From contig NC_079415.1 in NCBI RefSeq assembly GCF_026213295.1, forward strand, positions 34,265,103 through 34,329,102: a stretch of 64,000 nucleotides of DNA. Reading direction: 5' to 3'. Below, piece by piece: positions 43,189-58,060 of the stretch. A program made the position numbers and the translations under genes. Below the pieces are notes generated by a model that saw nothing but the letters and a program-made list of their open reading frames with translations, was not told where the DNA came from and did not search any database. This DNA comes from Gadus chalcogrammus. Taxonomy: Eukaryota; Chordata; Actinopteri; Gadiformes; Gadidae. Each line of letters starts with the position of its first letter. Position 1 is the stretch's first letter.

Positions 43189-43424
43189 TTAGATTTCAAG
43201 TGGGTGAAAAGGAAGTCACGTGTGATCTTGCGTCCCTGTGGTGTAGTGAGCGGATGTGGACAGCAGAGGGCAGTGTCACCAAACGAGAACTTCTGCTCTG
43301 AGCGCTCTGCGAGATACCGTCTCCATTGCAACCGTAACTTGGCAGCATCCTGAACGGCCCTTTGAGGAGTGAGAAGTAAGCTTTCATCAAAGAGACCAGA
43401 GAGACTCATTCACTGGTTCAACTG
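40790..43424. other. 2.6-kb segment present only in spacer copy B
   Basis: Spacer copy A joins aggaaga directly to gagtcatcgcc (near 29789). Copy B has 2.6 kb between these words. It includes the right arm of the inverted repeat, a short CA tract (41466-41484) and a long (TG)n. No gene is recognised. Because the inverted-repeat homology crosses the breakpoint, copy B is probably ancestral and copy A deleted. Confidence 0.65.
43098..43184. repeat. (TG)n microsatellite
   Basis: 87 bp of TG. Confidence 0.97.
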
Positions 43425-43429
43425 GAGTC

Positions 43430-43685
43430 ATCGCCACGCCTACCACCACACACACGTGAACGCACACACCCACACACACACACACACCAATACACCATAT
43501 AGATTCACACCATATGCACACGCACACCACAGATATACACATATAGATTCACACACAACATATAGATGCAAACCATATGCATACACACACGATAGATACA
43601 AACCATATACAGTATATACACGCACAGGTATACACCATATAGATACACACCATAAAGATGAACACACAAAATAGACACACACCAA
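43430..43685. repeat. CA-rich degenerate microsatellite region (copy B)
   Basis: Counterpart of 29805-30010, somewhat longer. Confidence 0.8.
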
Positions 43686-43820
43686 AGATTAACTTAATAT
43701 AGTGTAGCGGGCCAGTGGGTGTGGGGTTTCAACGCTACCAAGTTGAGTAGACAAAATGGCACAACACAGAGCAGTTCCAAGCAGAAATAAATATATATTT
43801 TTAAAAGGCTCATCCACCTC

Positions 43821-45026
<1,206 letters not shown>

Positions 45027-45069
45027 TGTGTCTGTGTGTGTGCGTGTGCGTGTGCGTGTGCGTGTGCGT

Positions 45070-45120
<51 letters not shown>
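45027..45120. repeat. (TGTGCG)n / (TG)n compound microsatellite
   Basis: Hexanucleotide units followed by TG. Counterpart of 31422-31501. Confidence 0.93.
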
Positions 45121-45121
<1 letters not shown>

Positions 45122-45179
45122 CTGAACGTTGAGCTGTAACGTGGCTTGAAGATCTGGATTGTCATTGCTCGACTTTGTC

Positions 45180-45972
45180 ACAGCGTGGTCTCTATCTATT
45201 TATCTATATTTATCTAAACAGTATAAATAGATAATCTCTCCATCGATATCTTGTTCTCTTTTTTCTTTTGATCAGCCGTTCTGGTAAGAGTCATTTGCAG
45301 ACTCGTACTGACACACATTTATACATTTATGAGGTTAAAGTCTGGGAGATAAGCCTTATAACACTGCTAGTGTTGACGCAACATCAAATCACAAACCATA
45401 AATCATATATAACCTGGACACAAAGAGAGAGGGTTGCTTTTATAAAGACTTTTGTGGAAAAATACCAGCCTCAGGAAAAATGAAAGTCAATTGTTTTTGT
45501 ATAGCTCTTAATCTTAGTTACAGAGGCAAATCACTATTAAATCACCACAATGTCTCTGGTTTTTCATCAGCTCTTTGTGTTTTGTCGTGTTTCCAACACA
45601 TCAACGTTTTTGAATTACAGCGCATGATTGCACCCAAAGCCAGAGTGTGGAACTTGAACCGTTAGTGAACTGTGTCCGTGGGGGCGGAGCCAGCTATTAG
45701 GGGAGGAGCCAGGAGTAAGGAGGGGAGAGGACGTCTTGTTAAGGAAATACAACTTAAGGTTCATTGAAACCAAAGCCACCCGACGTGGAAGCAGTACTCT
45801 CTGTGAGGAGAAAAATAAATCGCATTTTGGAAAAAATTGTCTGAGAGACAGAAACCACGAAACGGTGAGTGAAAAAGCACAACTTGGAGAGAAGTAACAA
45901 CATCTTTTCCAGTTATGGCATTACAAAAATAAGGGAATTGCTCAATACTTAAACCTTGTCGTCTGTTTCTAG
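45180..45972 (+). promoter_or_regulatory. 5' flank, leader exon and 108-bp intron of TRIM copy 7
   Basis: Counterpart of the copy 6 flank. The donor GTGAGTG is at 45865 and the acceptor TTTCTAG ends at 45972. Two GGGGAGGAGCCAGG-type units lie near 45685-45715. Confidence 0.55.
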
Positions 45973-45974
45973 GA

Positions 45975-47600
45975 ATGGCCTCGGCTAACACTTCCTGGTC
46001 TGAAGAGAACTTTTCATGTCCCATCTGTCTGGATGTGTTCAGCAGCCCGGTTACCACACCCTGTGGACACAACTTCTGCAGAACCTGTATTACAAAGTTC
46101 TGGGATGAACAAGTCCGGTACAAATGTCCTGTTTGCAACAAGATTTTCAACACAAGACCTGAACTACAGGTGAATATCCTCTTATCAGAGCTGGCCTCTC
46201 AGTTTAGAACATTCCTACGAGTAAAAGAGCAGCATTGTGTGGAAACAGGACAAGTTCCCTGTGACGTCTGTACTGGGACCAAGCTGAAGGCTGTGAAGTC
46301 CTGCCTAGTGTGTCTTATCTCTTACTGCCAAACCCACCTGGAGCCACATCAGAGAGTCGCAGTCCTGAAGAAACATCGGCTGGTCGAGCCTATGGACCGT
46401 CTGGAAGAAAGGATGTGTAAGAAACACGACCGACTTCTGGAGCTCTTCTGCCAGACTGAACAGGTGTGTGTGTGTCAGTCCTGCACAGAGACAGACCACA
46501 AGTCCCATCCTGTTGTACCTCTAAAGGAGGAATATGAAGTGAAGACGGCCCAGCTGGGGAAGATAGAGGCTGAAGTTCATCAGATGATCCAGGAGAGAAA
46601 AATAAAGATTAAAGAGATCAAAGACACAGTAGAAATTAGCAAGAAAGACGCAGACAGAGAGATAGCCGATGATGTGCAGGTCCTCACTGCTCTGATGCGC
46701 CACATTGAAAAGTGCCGGGATGAACTCTATCGAACAGTTAGAGAGAAACATAAAACCACGGAGAAACAAGCTGAGGGCCTCATCAAAGAGATTGAAAATG
46801 AAATAAAAGATCTGACCAATAGAAGCTCAGAGATGAATCAGCTCTCACACACTGAAGACCACCTCCACTTCCTCCAGGCCTTCAGATCCCTGAAGGATCC
46901 TCCACCCACCAGGGACTGGACCACGGTGGAGGTCCGTCCTCCGTCATACGTAGGGACCTTGAGGAGATCCCTGGATCAGCTGGAGGAGACACTGAACATG
47001 GAGATGAAGAAGCTGCGTGATGGTGAACTGAAGAGGGTCCAGCAGTATGAAGTAGATGTGACTCTGGATCCTGATACAGCTCATCCCAAGCTCACCCTCT
47101 CTGACGATGGGAAACAAGTACATGATGGAGATGTAGCGAAGGCCCTCCCAGACAACCCTAAGAGATTTACTGATTATAAATATGTTCTCACGAGGCAGAG
47201 CTTCTCCTCAGGGAGATTTTACTTTGAGGTCCAGGTTAAAGACAAAACTGCATGGTATGTAGGAGTGGCCAGAGAGTCCATCGACAGAAAATGTCAGACC
47301 ATGTGGACCCCTGAGACGGGTTACTGGATTATTTTCTACTACAAGGATGGGTTGGTATTCACTGGAAACCCTTCTGTCCGTCTCCCTCTGAGAGCTGGGC
47401 TCCAGAAGGTGGGGGTGTTTGTTGATTATGATGAGGGTCTGGTCTCCTTCTATGATGTGGAAGCCAGGGTTCATATCTACTCTGCTACTGGCTGCACCTT
47501 CAGTGAGCCTCTCTATCCATTCCTTTGCCCATGCAACAATGATTATAAAGGTAACAACTCTGCCCCTATGATCATCTCACCTGTCAACCAAACTGACTAG
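45975..47600 (+). CDS. TRIM copy 7: RING/B-box/coiled-coil/B30.2 E3 ubiquitin ligase, divergent subtype
   Basis: 541 aa, intact. It differs from copies 1-6 along the whole N-terminal half: [29 protein letters not shown] and VKEQHCVETGQ. Its coiled coil has ERKIKIKEIKDT, SKKDADRE and RHIEKCRDELYRTVREKHKT, shared in part with pseudogene copy 10 and, for KHKxTEKQAEGL, with copy 3. Its 3' UTR is also diverged from the other copies. B30.2 stretches are FTDYKYVL, CQTMWTPETGYW (a Cys and Trp seen nowhere else here), FTGNPSV and PFLCPCNNDYKG. This looks like an older lineage whose 5' flank was homogenised with copy 6 by the spacer duplication. Confidence 0.94.
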   Translation: MASANTSWSEENFSCPICLDVFSSPVTTPCGHNFCRTCITKFWDEQVRYKCPVCNKIFNTRPELQVNILLSELASQFRTFLRVKEQHCVETGQVPCDVCTGTKLKAVKSCLVCLISYCQTHLEPHQRVAVLKKHRLVEPMDRLEERMCKKHDRLLELFCQTEQVCVCQSCTETDHKSHPVVPLKEEYEVKTAQLGKIEAEVHQMIQERKIKIKEIKDTVEISKKDADREIADDVQVLTALMRHIEKCRDELYRTVREKHKTTEKQAEGLIKEIENEIKDLTNRSSEMNQLSHTEDHLHFLQAFRSLKDPPPTRDWTTVEVRPPSYVGTLRRSLDQLEETLNMEMKKLRDGELKRVQQYEVDVTLDPDTAHPKLTLSDDGKQVHDGDVAKALPDNPKRFTDYKYVLTRQSFSSGRFYFEVQVKDKTAWYVGVARESIDRKCQTMWTPETGYWIIFYYKDGLVFTGNPSVRLPLRAGLQKVGVFVDYDEGLVSFYDVEARVHIYSATGCTFSEPLYPFLCPCNNDYKGNNSAPMIISPVNQTD

Positions 47601-47980
47601 GACATTTGTTTGATAGTAAAATGTAAATGTAAAATAATCAAACAACCAATACAACTAATGTTGTTTCCTGAATAAGAATCTCTACTATATGAGATCCGAG
47701 ATAACTGCTTTGTTGTTTGACTGATGTCATTTAACAAGGATGAATTCAATAAGATAATAACCATTACTTTTATTAAATATAACCCATGATTACATTACAT
47801 ATACATTTATGATCAATGTCTGATTTACAGAATGTTTTATACGTTTACCAATATCAAATTATAAATGTTTGCAGGAAGTACAAAATGTTGAAAATGGCTC
47901 GTTTAAAAAATATATATATGTTAGTTTATGTTTCTCAATAATGAATGATAACAATCAAATGTGTGTTAGATTTTTATTTC

Positions 47981-47986
47981 AATAAA
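47981..47986 (+). terminator. Poly(A) signal of TRIM copy 7
   Basis: AATAAA about 380 bp after the stop, in a 3' flank clearly diverged from that of the other copies. Confidence 0.55.
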
Positions 47987-48000
47987 AATTTACAAAAAGA

Positions 48001-48140
48001 AGAATGGAGACATTTTCTGCGGAATAGGTACATTCTGAATACAATATTTATCAAGCAGAATAGGTACATTCCCAGTACAATATTTATTCAGTAGAATAGG
48101 TACATTCTGAATACCATGTTTACTCAGAATAGCTATATTC
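48001..48140. repeat. About 37-bp AT-rich minisatellite
   Basis: Roughly four degenerate units around agaataggtacattctgaat + acaatatttatcaag. Confidence 0.75.
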
Positions 48141-48227
48141 TCCTTACTCTCCCTCTCTCCCATTCTCTCTCTCCCTCTCGCTTTTTCCTCCCCTCTTAGT
48201 TTCTTGTGTCTCATACATTGTGCACAT

Positions 48228-50652
<2,425 letters not shown>

Positions 50653-51026
50653 GACCTTTGTTTGATAGTAAAATTATCCAACGACCAAAACAACTAATGC
50701 TGTTTCCTGAATTAGAATCTCTACCATGTGAGATCTGAGAGAACTGTATTCATATCTTACTGCTGTCATATAACAAGGAGTAATTCAGTAGGAAGTGAAC
50801 CCTGACTATTATAAATGATAACCCATTCTAAATTATTAGATAACATTATATTCTTAATTGTCTGTTTTCTCCAGTCTTTTAAGGTTTACTGTTAATGGTT
50901 GCAGTCATGTATAGCATGGTCTCAGGATTGATGTGTATTTCATAATCATCTAAACATTATTGTTAGTTTATACTTCGGAATCATGAATGACAACATAATC
51001 AAATGTAAAAATACTTTTCTGCTGTT

Positions 51027-51032
51027 AATAAA
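51027..51032 (+). terminator. Poly(A) signal of TRIM copy 8
   Basis: AATAAA about 375 bp after the stop, in the typical shared 3' flank. Confidence 0.5.
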
Positions 51033-51049
51033 AATGGAAACACAGCTGA

Positions 51050-52079
51050 CGAGTCAATGACTGTTAATGTCCACCATACAACAACCCAACATGTGTAAGA
51101 CAAAGATCACAGTTACTACATGTCCAGACTCTCCCCGTGTGTGTGAGTACTGTGACTGTGTCTCGTCATCTCTCCTCTCTCCTTCCTCTCATCTTAGTTC
51201 CTCCTCTCTCCTTCCTCTCTCTTCTCCGCTCCTATCTCCTATGTCTGCTCTCCTTTCTAGCTCATCCAGGATTGTGTTAAGTATTGTTTTACATGCACTT
51301 TACATATGTGTAAATACCCGTTTGACTTGTCTTTACTATAGTCTACTATCTGTTCCCTGGCGTATACAAGCAGCAGTCCCATAATCAGTGCTGTGAGTGA
51401 CACCCAGTGGCGGGAGCGGGTATCAGCACAGAGGGGCGGCACCTTCTTTGTGGGCCCCTAATCCTACTCTTTTGTAGTACACCTAATTTGACTATTTATT
51501 AAATATTCTGAGACATGACTCTCTTTTTTTGCATTTCATCGCATGTTTAAGGTACAAATAACTTTCTTTCTTTCACTTTTTTTGATCAGCCGTTCAGGTA
51601 AGAGTCGTCTGCGGTCTTTTTCTCACGCACAGTATTATTAGAATTGCATCGTTGAATAACCTGAAGGTGTTCAATGAATACAACGTCTTAATGGCGTCGG
51701 CTTGATGGCTGGTGTGTCGAGGATAGCCGCAGCAGACAGAGTGGGAGACGTCTTCCACGAAATTTGGCCGAGTGATGACGTCACACGCTTTGGACAAGCC
51801 ACCGACCGCCTGGTTTAGGGAATCACCCCTGGTGTACATACTCCATTTAAAAAGAAGTACAAACGTGGAACATTTTGCAGGAAGAACTATTTGAAGAACT
51901 ATTTGAAATAATGGAAACCGATCTTTAAATGGTGTAGAAAAGATGGCTGCTTGAAGTATCGATTAAGAGTCCTGAATTAATTCATGAATTCAGGTCCTCC
52001 CTGAACTGCGGGCCGTTCCGTGGTTCTCTGAGGGCGCGGCACCAACTGACAGCTCTACCGGTCGAGCCACCAGGTATGA
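51050..52079. repeat. Shared spacer block S1, copy after TRIM 8
   Basis: S1 including the 5' part of the PFKKKYKRG tail. It then jumps at about 51905 to a segment otherwise seen at 12035-12200, so its end is rearranged. Confidence 0.55.
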
Positions 52080-52775
52080 CACACATACTACTGCACTCGT
52101 TCACTGATACTTGCAGTGCTGGGTTATCAGGTTACATCAATCAAATGTTCTGGCTCCACCTCAAAGACAGTGAATACCTGATCTGCAATCGAGCCCCACC
52201 TCTCAATGGAAAACGAGTGTCAGCCAGACGTCAGACGTCAGACTCCACCCATTCAGTAGGCTCAAAGGAACATAAGGAAATCCATGTATTGAAATGATGT
52301 AGCACCGCATTGGATTATTGGAAAATAATTTTGCTCAATCACACCTTGATAAGCATAAATGACTAATTGAACTAAACTATTAAACCAGTTGTCCATCACT
52401 TTAGATTTTTGTCCCTGGTACGTAAAAGCTACCCATAATACACCGGTTATAATGTGACTTTGTTAACTGCCACGGCAGTGGCAGTTAACAATGACTGTGT
52501 TGTCTCTGAATTGGGAACTTGTTGGTCTGGTTGGTCTGCCCTACCCTGAGCCTCATGATGCAGCTGTTTAATGAGGTTAGGGATGAGCCTTATATAACTA
52601 CCAGCGTTAACTCAATATTAAATCACAAATCATACTAGCACATACAACCTGGACACACTTTTTCAGTCATGTTTGCACCCTCTCTTTGTCTGTGCTTTGT
52701 CCTATATTCTGTTTTCAGATATTTTTGAAAGAACAGCGCATGAATGTCAGTGAACTGTGCATCCTTGTTGGAGGG
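52080..52775. repeat. Shared spacer block S2, third copy
   Basis: Matches parts of 6522-8215 and 12417-13284. Contains TATATAA (52591-52597). No gene. Confidence 0.55.
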
Positions 52776-52835
52776 GCAAGGTGTTAGGGGAGGAGCCAGA
52801 TGTTAGGGGAGGAGCCAGGTGTTGAGGGAGGAGAG
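52776..52835. repeat. 19-bp G-rich minisatellite upstream of TRIM copy 9
   Basis: Three units of the GGGGAGGAGCCAGGTGTTA type. Confidence 0.8.
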
Positions 52836-52849
52836 TAGAGGATGTCTGG

Positions 52850-53078
52850 ATGAGGAAACAAAACGTAACATTCCCAGAAGCCAAGTCAATCCGACGTGGA
52901 AGCAGTTCTCTCTTTCAGCAGGAAAATAAAACACATTTTGAAACAATTAGTCTGACAGACAGAAACATCAACAAGGTAAGTGAAGCAGCATATTTTTCAG
53001 AGAAGTTAAAACCTCTCTTCCTTAGGGACTTGAAAGAATGGACTTGCTCAATACATAAACCTTGTCGTCTGTGTCTAG
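52850..53078 (+). promoter_or_regulatory. Leader exon, 103-bp intron and upstream ORF of TRIM copy 9
   Basis: The upstream ATG at 52850 opens 42 codons to the donor, which is GTAAGTG (52976), a closer consensus than in the other copies. The acceptor AG is at 53077-53078. If spliced, the upstream frame overlaps the TRIM start out of frame. If the intron is kept, it has no stop and is in frame with TRIM, giving a 77-residue N-terminal extension. The stops present in the sister introns (cataac, aataaataa) are altered here. Confidence 0.55.
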
Positions 53079-53080
53079 GA

Positions 53081-54706
53081 ATGGCCTCTGCTAACACTTC
53101 CGGGTCTGAAGAGAACTTTTCATGTTCCATCTGTCTAGATGTGTTCAACAGTCCAGTTTCCACACCATGTGGACACAACTTCTGCAAAACCTGTATTACA
53201 AAGCACTGGGATGAGCAAGTCATTTTCAAGTGCCCTCTTTGCAACAAGGCTTTCAAAAGAAGACCTGATTTACGGATTAATACCCTCGTATCAGAGCTGG
53301 CCGCTCAGTTTCAAACATCCAAACGAGTAAAATATCAGGTCTGTGTTAAACCTGGGGAAGTTCCCTGTGACGTCTGTACTGGGACCCAGCTGAAGGCTGT
53401 GAAGTCCTGCCTAGTGTGTTTTATCTCTTACTGCCAAACCCACCTGGAGCCACATCAAAGATTCCCAGTTCTTAAGAAACATCGGCTGGTCGAGCCAATG
53501 GACCGTCTGGGAGACATGATGTGTAAGAAACACGACCGACTTCTGGAGCTCTTCTGCCAGACTGAACAGGTGTGTGTGTGTCAGTTCTGCACAGAGACAG
53601 ACCACAAGTCCCATCCTGTTGTACCTCTAAATCAGGAATATGAAGTGAAGATGGCCCAGCTGGGGAAGATAGAGGCTGAAGTCCAGCAGATGATCCAGGA
53701 GAGACTAAATAATATTCAGGAGATTAAAGACACAGTTAACCGCAGCAAAGCAGACGCAGACAGAGAGATAGCTGATGGTGTGCACATCCTCACTGCTCTG
53801 AAGCGCTCCATTAAAAAGTACCTGGATGACGTCAACCGAATGGTTAAAGAGAAACTGAAATCCACTGAGAAACAAGCTGAAGACCTCATCAAAGAGCTGG
53901 AGCAGGAAATAGAAGATCTGACCAATAGAAGCTCAGAGGTGAAGCGGCTCTCACACACTGAAGACCACCTCCACTTCCTCCAGGCCTTCAGATCCCTGAA
54001 GGATCCTCCACCCACCAGGGACTGGACGACGGTGGATGTCCATCCTCCGTCATACGTTGGGACCTTGAGGAGATCCCTGGATCAGCTGGAGGAGACACTG
54101 AACATGGAGATGAAGAAGCTGCGTGATGCTGAGTTGAAGAGGGTCCAGCAGTATGAAGTAGATGTGACTCTGGATCCTGATACAGCTCATCCCCGTCTCA
54201 TCCTGTCTGAGGATGGGAAACAAGTACATGATGGAGGTGTGAGGAAGGAACTCCCAGACAACCCTAAGAGATTACCAAAAAACATATGTGTTCTCACGAG
54301 GCAGAGCTTCTCCTCAGGTAGATTTTACTTTGAGGTCCAGGTTAAAGACAAGACTGCGTGGTATATAGGAGTGGTCAGAGAGTCCATCGACAGAAAAGAT
54401 CTGATCATAGTGACCCCTGAGACGGGTTACTGGACTCTCTTCTCCTACAAGGATAGGTTGGTATTTAATGATAACCCTGATGTCCGTCTCCCTCTGAGAG
54501 CTGAGCTCCAGAAGGTGGGGGTGTTTGTTGATTATGATGAGGGTCTGGTCTCCTTCTATGATGTGGAAGCCAGGGTTCATATCTACTCTGCTACTGGCTG
54601 CAGCTTCACTGAGCCTCTCTATCCACTCCTCTGTCCATGGTCCTGGAGATATGGAGGTAACAACTCTGCCCCCCTGATCATCTCACCTGTCAATCAAACA
54701 GACTAG
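53081..54706 (+). CDS. TRIM copy 9: RING/B-box/coiled-coil/B30.2 E3 ubiquitin ligase
   Basis: 541 aa from the ATG after the acceptor. A longer 618-residue frame exists only if the leader intron is retained. The RING is more divergent than in other copies (CKTCITKHWDEQVIFKC, then KAFKRRPDLRIN). DRLGDMMCKKH and HQRFPVLKKH relate it to copy 4. The coiled coil has KRSIKKYLDDVNRM, losing the usual two Cys. B30.2 stretches are LPKNICVL, AWYIGVVRES, DLIIVTPETGYW, FNDNPDV and PLLCPWSWRYGG. All zinc ligands are kept, so ligase activity is expected. Confidence 0.93.
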   Translation: MASANTSGSEENFSCSICLDVFNSPVSTPCGHNFCKTCITKHWDEQVIFKCPLCNKAFKRRPDLRINTLVSELAAQFQTSKRVKYQVCVKPGEVPCDVCTGTQLKAVKSCLVCFISYCQTHLEPHQRFPVLKKHRLVEPMDRLGDMMCKKHDRLLELFCQTEQVCVCQFCTETDHKSHPVVPLNQEYEVKMAQLGKIEAEVQQMIQERLNNIQEIKDTVNRSKADADREIADGVHILTALKRSIKKYLDDVNRMVKEKLKSTEKQAEDLIKELEQEIEDLTNRSSEVKRLSHTEDHLHFLQAFRSLKDPPPTRDWTTVDVHPPSYVGTLRRSLDQLEETLNMEMKKLRDAELKRVQQYEVDVTLDPDTAHPRLILSEDGKQVHDGGVRKELPDNPKRLPKNICVLTRQSFSSGRFYFEVQVKDKTAWYIGVVRESIDRKDLIIVTPETGYWTLFSYKDRLVFNDNPDVRLPLRAELQKVGVFVDYDEGLVSFYDVEARVHIYSATGCSFTEPLYPLLCPWSWRYGGNNSAPLIISPVNQTD

Positions 54707-55088
54707 GACCTTTGTTTGATAAAATAATCAAACGACCAAAACAACTAATGCTGTTTCATGAATTAGAATCTCTACCATGTGAGATCTGAGAGAACTGTAT
54801 CCATATCTTACTGCTGTCATAGAACAAGGAGTAATTCAGTAGGAAGTGAACCCTGACTATTATAAATGATAACCCATTCTAAATTATTAGGTAACATTAT
54901 GTTCTTCATTGTCTGTTTTCTCCAGTCTTTTAAGGTTTATTGCTATACAATTTTTAATTGTTGCAGTCATGTATAGCATGGTTTCAGGATTGATGTGTAT
55001 TTCATAATCATCTAAACATTATTGTTAGTTTATACTTCGGAATCATGAATGACAACATAATCAAATGTTAAAATACTTTTCTGATGTT

Positions 55089-55094
55089 AATAAA
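55089..55094 (+). terminator. Poly(A) signal of TRIM copy 9
   Basis: AATAAA about 380 bp after the stop. Confidence 0.6.
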
Positions 55095-55109
55095 AATGGA
55101 AACACAGCT

Positions 55110-56394
55110 GATGAGTCAATGACTTTTAATGTCCGCCATACAACAACCCAACATGTGTAAGACAAAGATCACAGTTACTACATGTCCAGACTCTCCCCGT
55201 GTGTGTGAGTACTGTGACTTTGTCTTGTCATCTCTCCTCTCTCCATCCTCTCATCTTAGTTCCTCCTCTCTCCTTCCTCTCTCTTCTCCGCTCCTATCTC
55301 CTATGTCTGCTCTCCTTTCTAGATCATTCAGGATTGGGTTAAGTATTGTTTTACATGCACTTTACATATGTGTAAATACCCGTTTGACTTGTCTTTACTA
55401 TAGTCTACTATCTGTTCCCTGGCGTATACAAGCAGCAGTCCCATAATCAGTGCTGTGAGTGACACCCAGTGGTGGGAGCGGGTATCAGCACAGAGGGGCG
55501 GCACCTTCTTTGTGGGCCCCTAATCCTACTCTTTTGTGGTACACTTAATTTGACTATTTATTCAATATTGTGAGACGTTCAGGTAAGAGTCGTCTGCGGT
55601 ATCTTTCTCACACACATTTTATTATATTACTATTATTAGAATTGCATCGTTGAATAACACGAAGGTGTTAAATGAATACAACGTGTTTATGGCGTCGGCT
55701 TGGTGGCTGGTGTGTCGAGGACAGCCGCAGCAGACCGAGTGGGAGACGTCTCCCGCTGTCGCTCTCCAAGGTGCTGAACCTCGGCCGAGTGATGACGTCA
55801 CACGCTTTGGACAAGCCACCGACCGCCTGGTTTAGGGAATCACCCCCGGTGTACATACTCCATTTAAAAAGAAGTAGAAAAGTGGAATAAGTTTGCAGGA
55901 AGAACTACCTGTACTGAATGTGATGAGATAAGAAAAAGAAAGCATAGAATTGTTGACGGATCTTTTGTGCTGCACAAAGTCACCGTGATTCACCGTTTAT
56001 TGAAATGAAAAAACGAACTCAAATATAAGTAGGGTGTGCAGCGCAGCAAATCGCGCCAGCAGACATGGCCTTTCTAGCAAGCTCAAAGCAAACAAAACAA
56101 AATATTTCGGAGGATTCGGGAGGAGCAGCAGCCAAAGGAAACCCACAATAACTCATTGTATAACTCACTGCCTACAGCTACCAAACGAGTGAGTCCGTTT
56201 CGGCGCCCCCTCCTACGTAGGCAGGGGGAGGGGGCACACTTGAATATTACCTCCCACTTCCCCACTCCCCTCCAATCAGAGCATAGCTAAGACTTTGTGG
56301 ACCAGCGGACGAGCAGCTCCGGCGGGGGGGAACTCTGCGGCAGCCCGGCCCCTCAGCTCCGGGAGTGCAATCCCTTTCTCTGATCCCCCTAGGA
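55110..56394. other. Shared spacer S1, then a unique 5' region of copy 10
   Basis: S1 extends to about 55860. The part 55970-56394 has no match to other TRIM leaders. It is GC-richer, with cggcgccccctcctacgtag near 56200. It ends CCCCCTAG|GA just before the ATG, so the acceptor is kept but the leader intron and exon differ. A 28-codon frame at 56065 (MAFLASSKQTKQN...) is not recognised. Confidence 0.45.
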
Positions 56395-57345
56395 ATGGCC
56401 TCTGCCATCACTTCCTGGTCTGAGGAGAACTTTTCATGTTCCATCTGTCTGGATGTGTTCAGTAGCCCAGTTTCCACACCATGTGGACACAACTTCTGCA
56501 GAACCTGTATTACAAAGTACTGGGATGAACAAGTCCGGTACAAATGTCGTGTTTGCAACAAGCTTTTTCAAACTAGACCCTGTCTACAAGTCCATACCTT
56601 CTTATCAGAGCTGGCCTCTCAGTTTAGAACATCCGTTCGAGTAAAAGAGCAGCTTTATGTTAAACCAGAAGAAGTTCCCTGTGACGTCTGTACCGGGACC
56701 CAGCTGAAGGCCGTGAAGTCCTGCCTAGTGTGTCTTATCTCTTACTGCCAAACCCACCTGGAGCCACATCAGAGAGTCGCAGTCCTGAAGAAACATCTGC
56801 TGGTCGAGCCTATGGACCGTCTGGAAGACAGGATGTGTAAGAAACACGACCGACTTCTGGAGCTCTTCTGTCAGACTGAACAGGCGTGTGTGTGTCAGTC
56901 CTGCACAGAGACAGACCACAAGTCCCATCCTGTTGTACCTCTAAAGGAGGAATATGAAGTGAAGACGGCCCAGCTGGGGAAGATAGAGGCTGGAGTTCAG
57001 AAGATGATCCAGCAAAGAAAACTAAAGATAAAGGAGATCAAAGATACAGTAGACATGAGCAAGAAAGGCGCAGACAGAGAGATAGCTGATGGTGGACAGG
57101 TCTTCACTGCTTTGATAGGCTATGTTGAATAGGGTCGGGATGATTTCAACCAAATGGTTAAAGAGAAACTGAAATCCACAGAGCAACAAGCTGAAGGCCT
57201 CACCTAAGACATGGAAAAGGAAATTAAAGTTCTGACCAATGAAAGCTGAAGCTCAGAGGTGAAGCAGCTCTCACACACTGAAGACCACCTCCACTTCCTC
57301 CAGGCCTTCAGATCCCTGAAGGGTCCTCCACCCACCAGGGACTGG
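56395..57345 (+). pseudogene. TRIM copy 10: truncated, lacks B30.2
   Basis: Starts [19 protein letters not shown] and keeps RING, B-box1, B-box2 and about half of the coiled coil in a 245-codon frame. Stops then occur at 57130-57132 (TAG), 57205-57207 (TAA) and 57247-57249 (TGA), the last near a 6-bp duplication. TRIM homology ends at the RDW codons (about 57345), where unrelated sequence begins, so hinge and B30.2 are missing. The RING differs (YKCRVCNKLFQTRP). The coiled coil RKLKIKEIKDTVDMSKK groups it with copy 7. Possible product: a RING/B-box protein of 245 residues that could act as a dominant form; more likely decayed. Confidence 0.85.
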
Positions 57346-57589
57346 GCAAGAAATGACAGAACGGAGTGTAGGCCATTCATTATCAGATTAGAAAAACAAA
57401 CCAATGCAATCAGCTCCTCCTCCATTTATTTGGTCCACCCAGCCATGGCTTCGAAAAATATGTAGAAATATCCCAAAAATGCAATGCAATGACAAAGTGT
57501 AGTTTGTAACTCTGGGCCATCTCTGTTGAGGTGGTTTGTTTGCCATCACTTCCACCCCACACACACCCCTCTACCCCACATCAAATTAC

Positions 57590-57772
57590 CTGCTTTACCT
57601 GCTTGTAGACCTAACCGCCATTCCAAGTCGTTCATCCCCTCTGCAATTCGACTACTAAATGCTCCATAGTTGCTCATGTGTATCTGTTGTATGATGTACA
57701 ACAAGCTGCTCAAACAAATCGCCCCTAGTGGGATAAATGAAGTTGTATCGTATTGTATTGTATTGTCTACAG
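57590..57772 (+). mobile_element. 3' end of a LINE-like retrotransposon
   Basis: A short frame reads HSKSFIPSAIRLLNAP and stops, the typical end of L2/CR1-type reverse transcriptase ORFs. It is followed by an untranslated tail with agtgggataaatgaagttg and a (TATTG)n terminus. It may be linked to the truncation of TRIM copy 10. Only the last part of the element is present; the family is inferred from the tail. Confidence 0.55.
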
Positions 57773-58060
57773 CTGTAAACTACCCCAAATATCATTATCT
57801 ACAGCTATAATCTACCCCACATAATATTATCTATCTCTTAACTACCCCACATGACATTATCTACGGCTGTAAACTGCCACACATAACATTATCTATCAGT
57901 AAACTGCCCCACACAACATGAGCTATCTGACATAACATTATCTATAAATAATAAATAAAAACATACAATTATAAATTTGGAAACTCCCCCACATAAGATT
58001 AACTGTAAACTACCCCACATAACATTATCAACAAATGAAAACTTGTTTGAACGAAAATGG
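57773..58060. repeat. About 31-bp degenerate minisatellite
   Basis: Seven to eight imperfect units around aaactaccccacataacatt + atctacagctgt. Confidence 0.8.

Noticed and set aside
52850..54706. 618-codon TRIM with an extended N-terminus as the main product
   Set aside because: The first 77 codons cover the leader exon and a GT...AG intron conserved in all sisters. The normal start is 53081; the extension is kept only as a retained-intron possibility.
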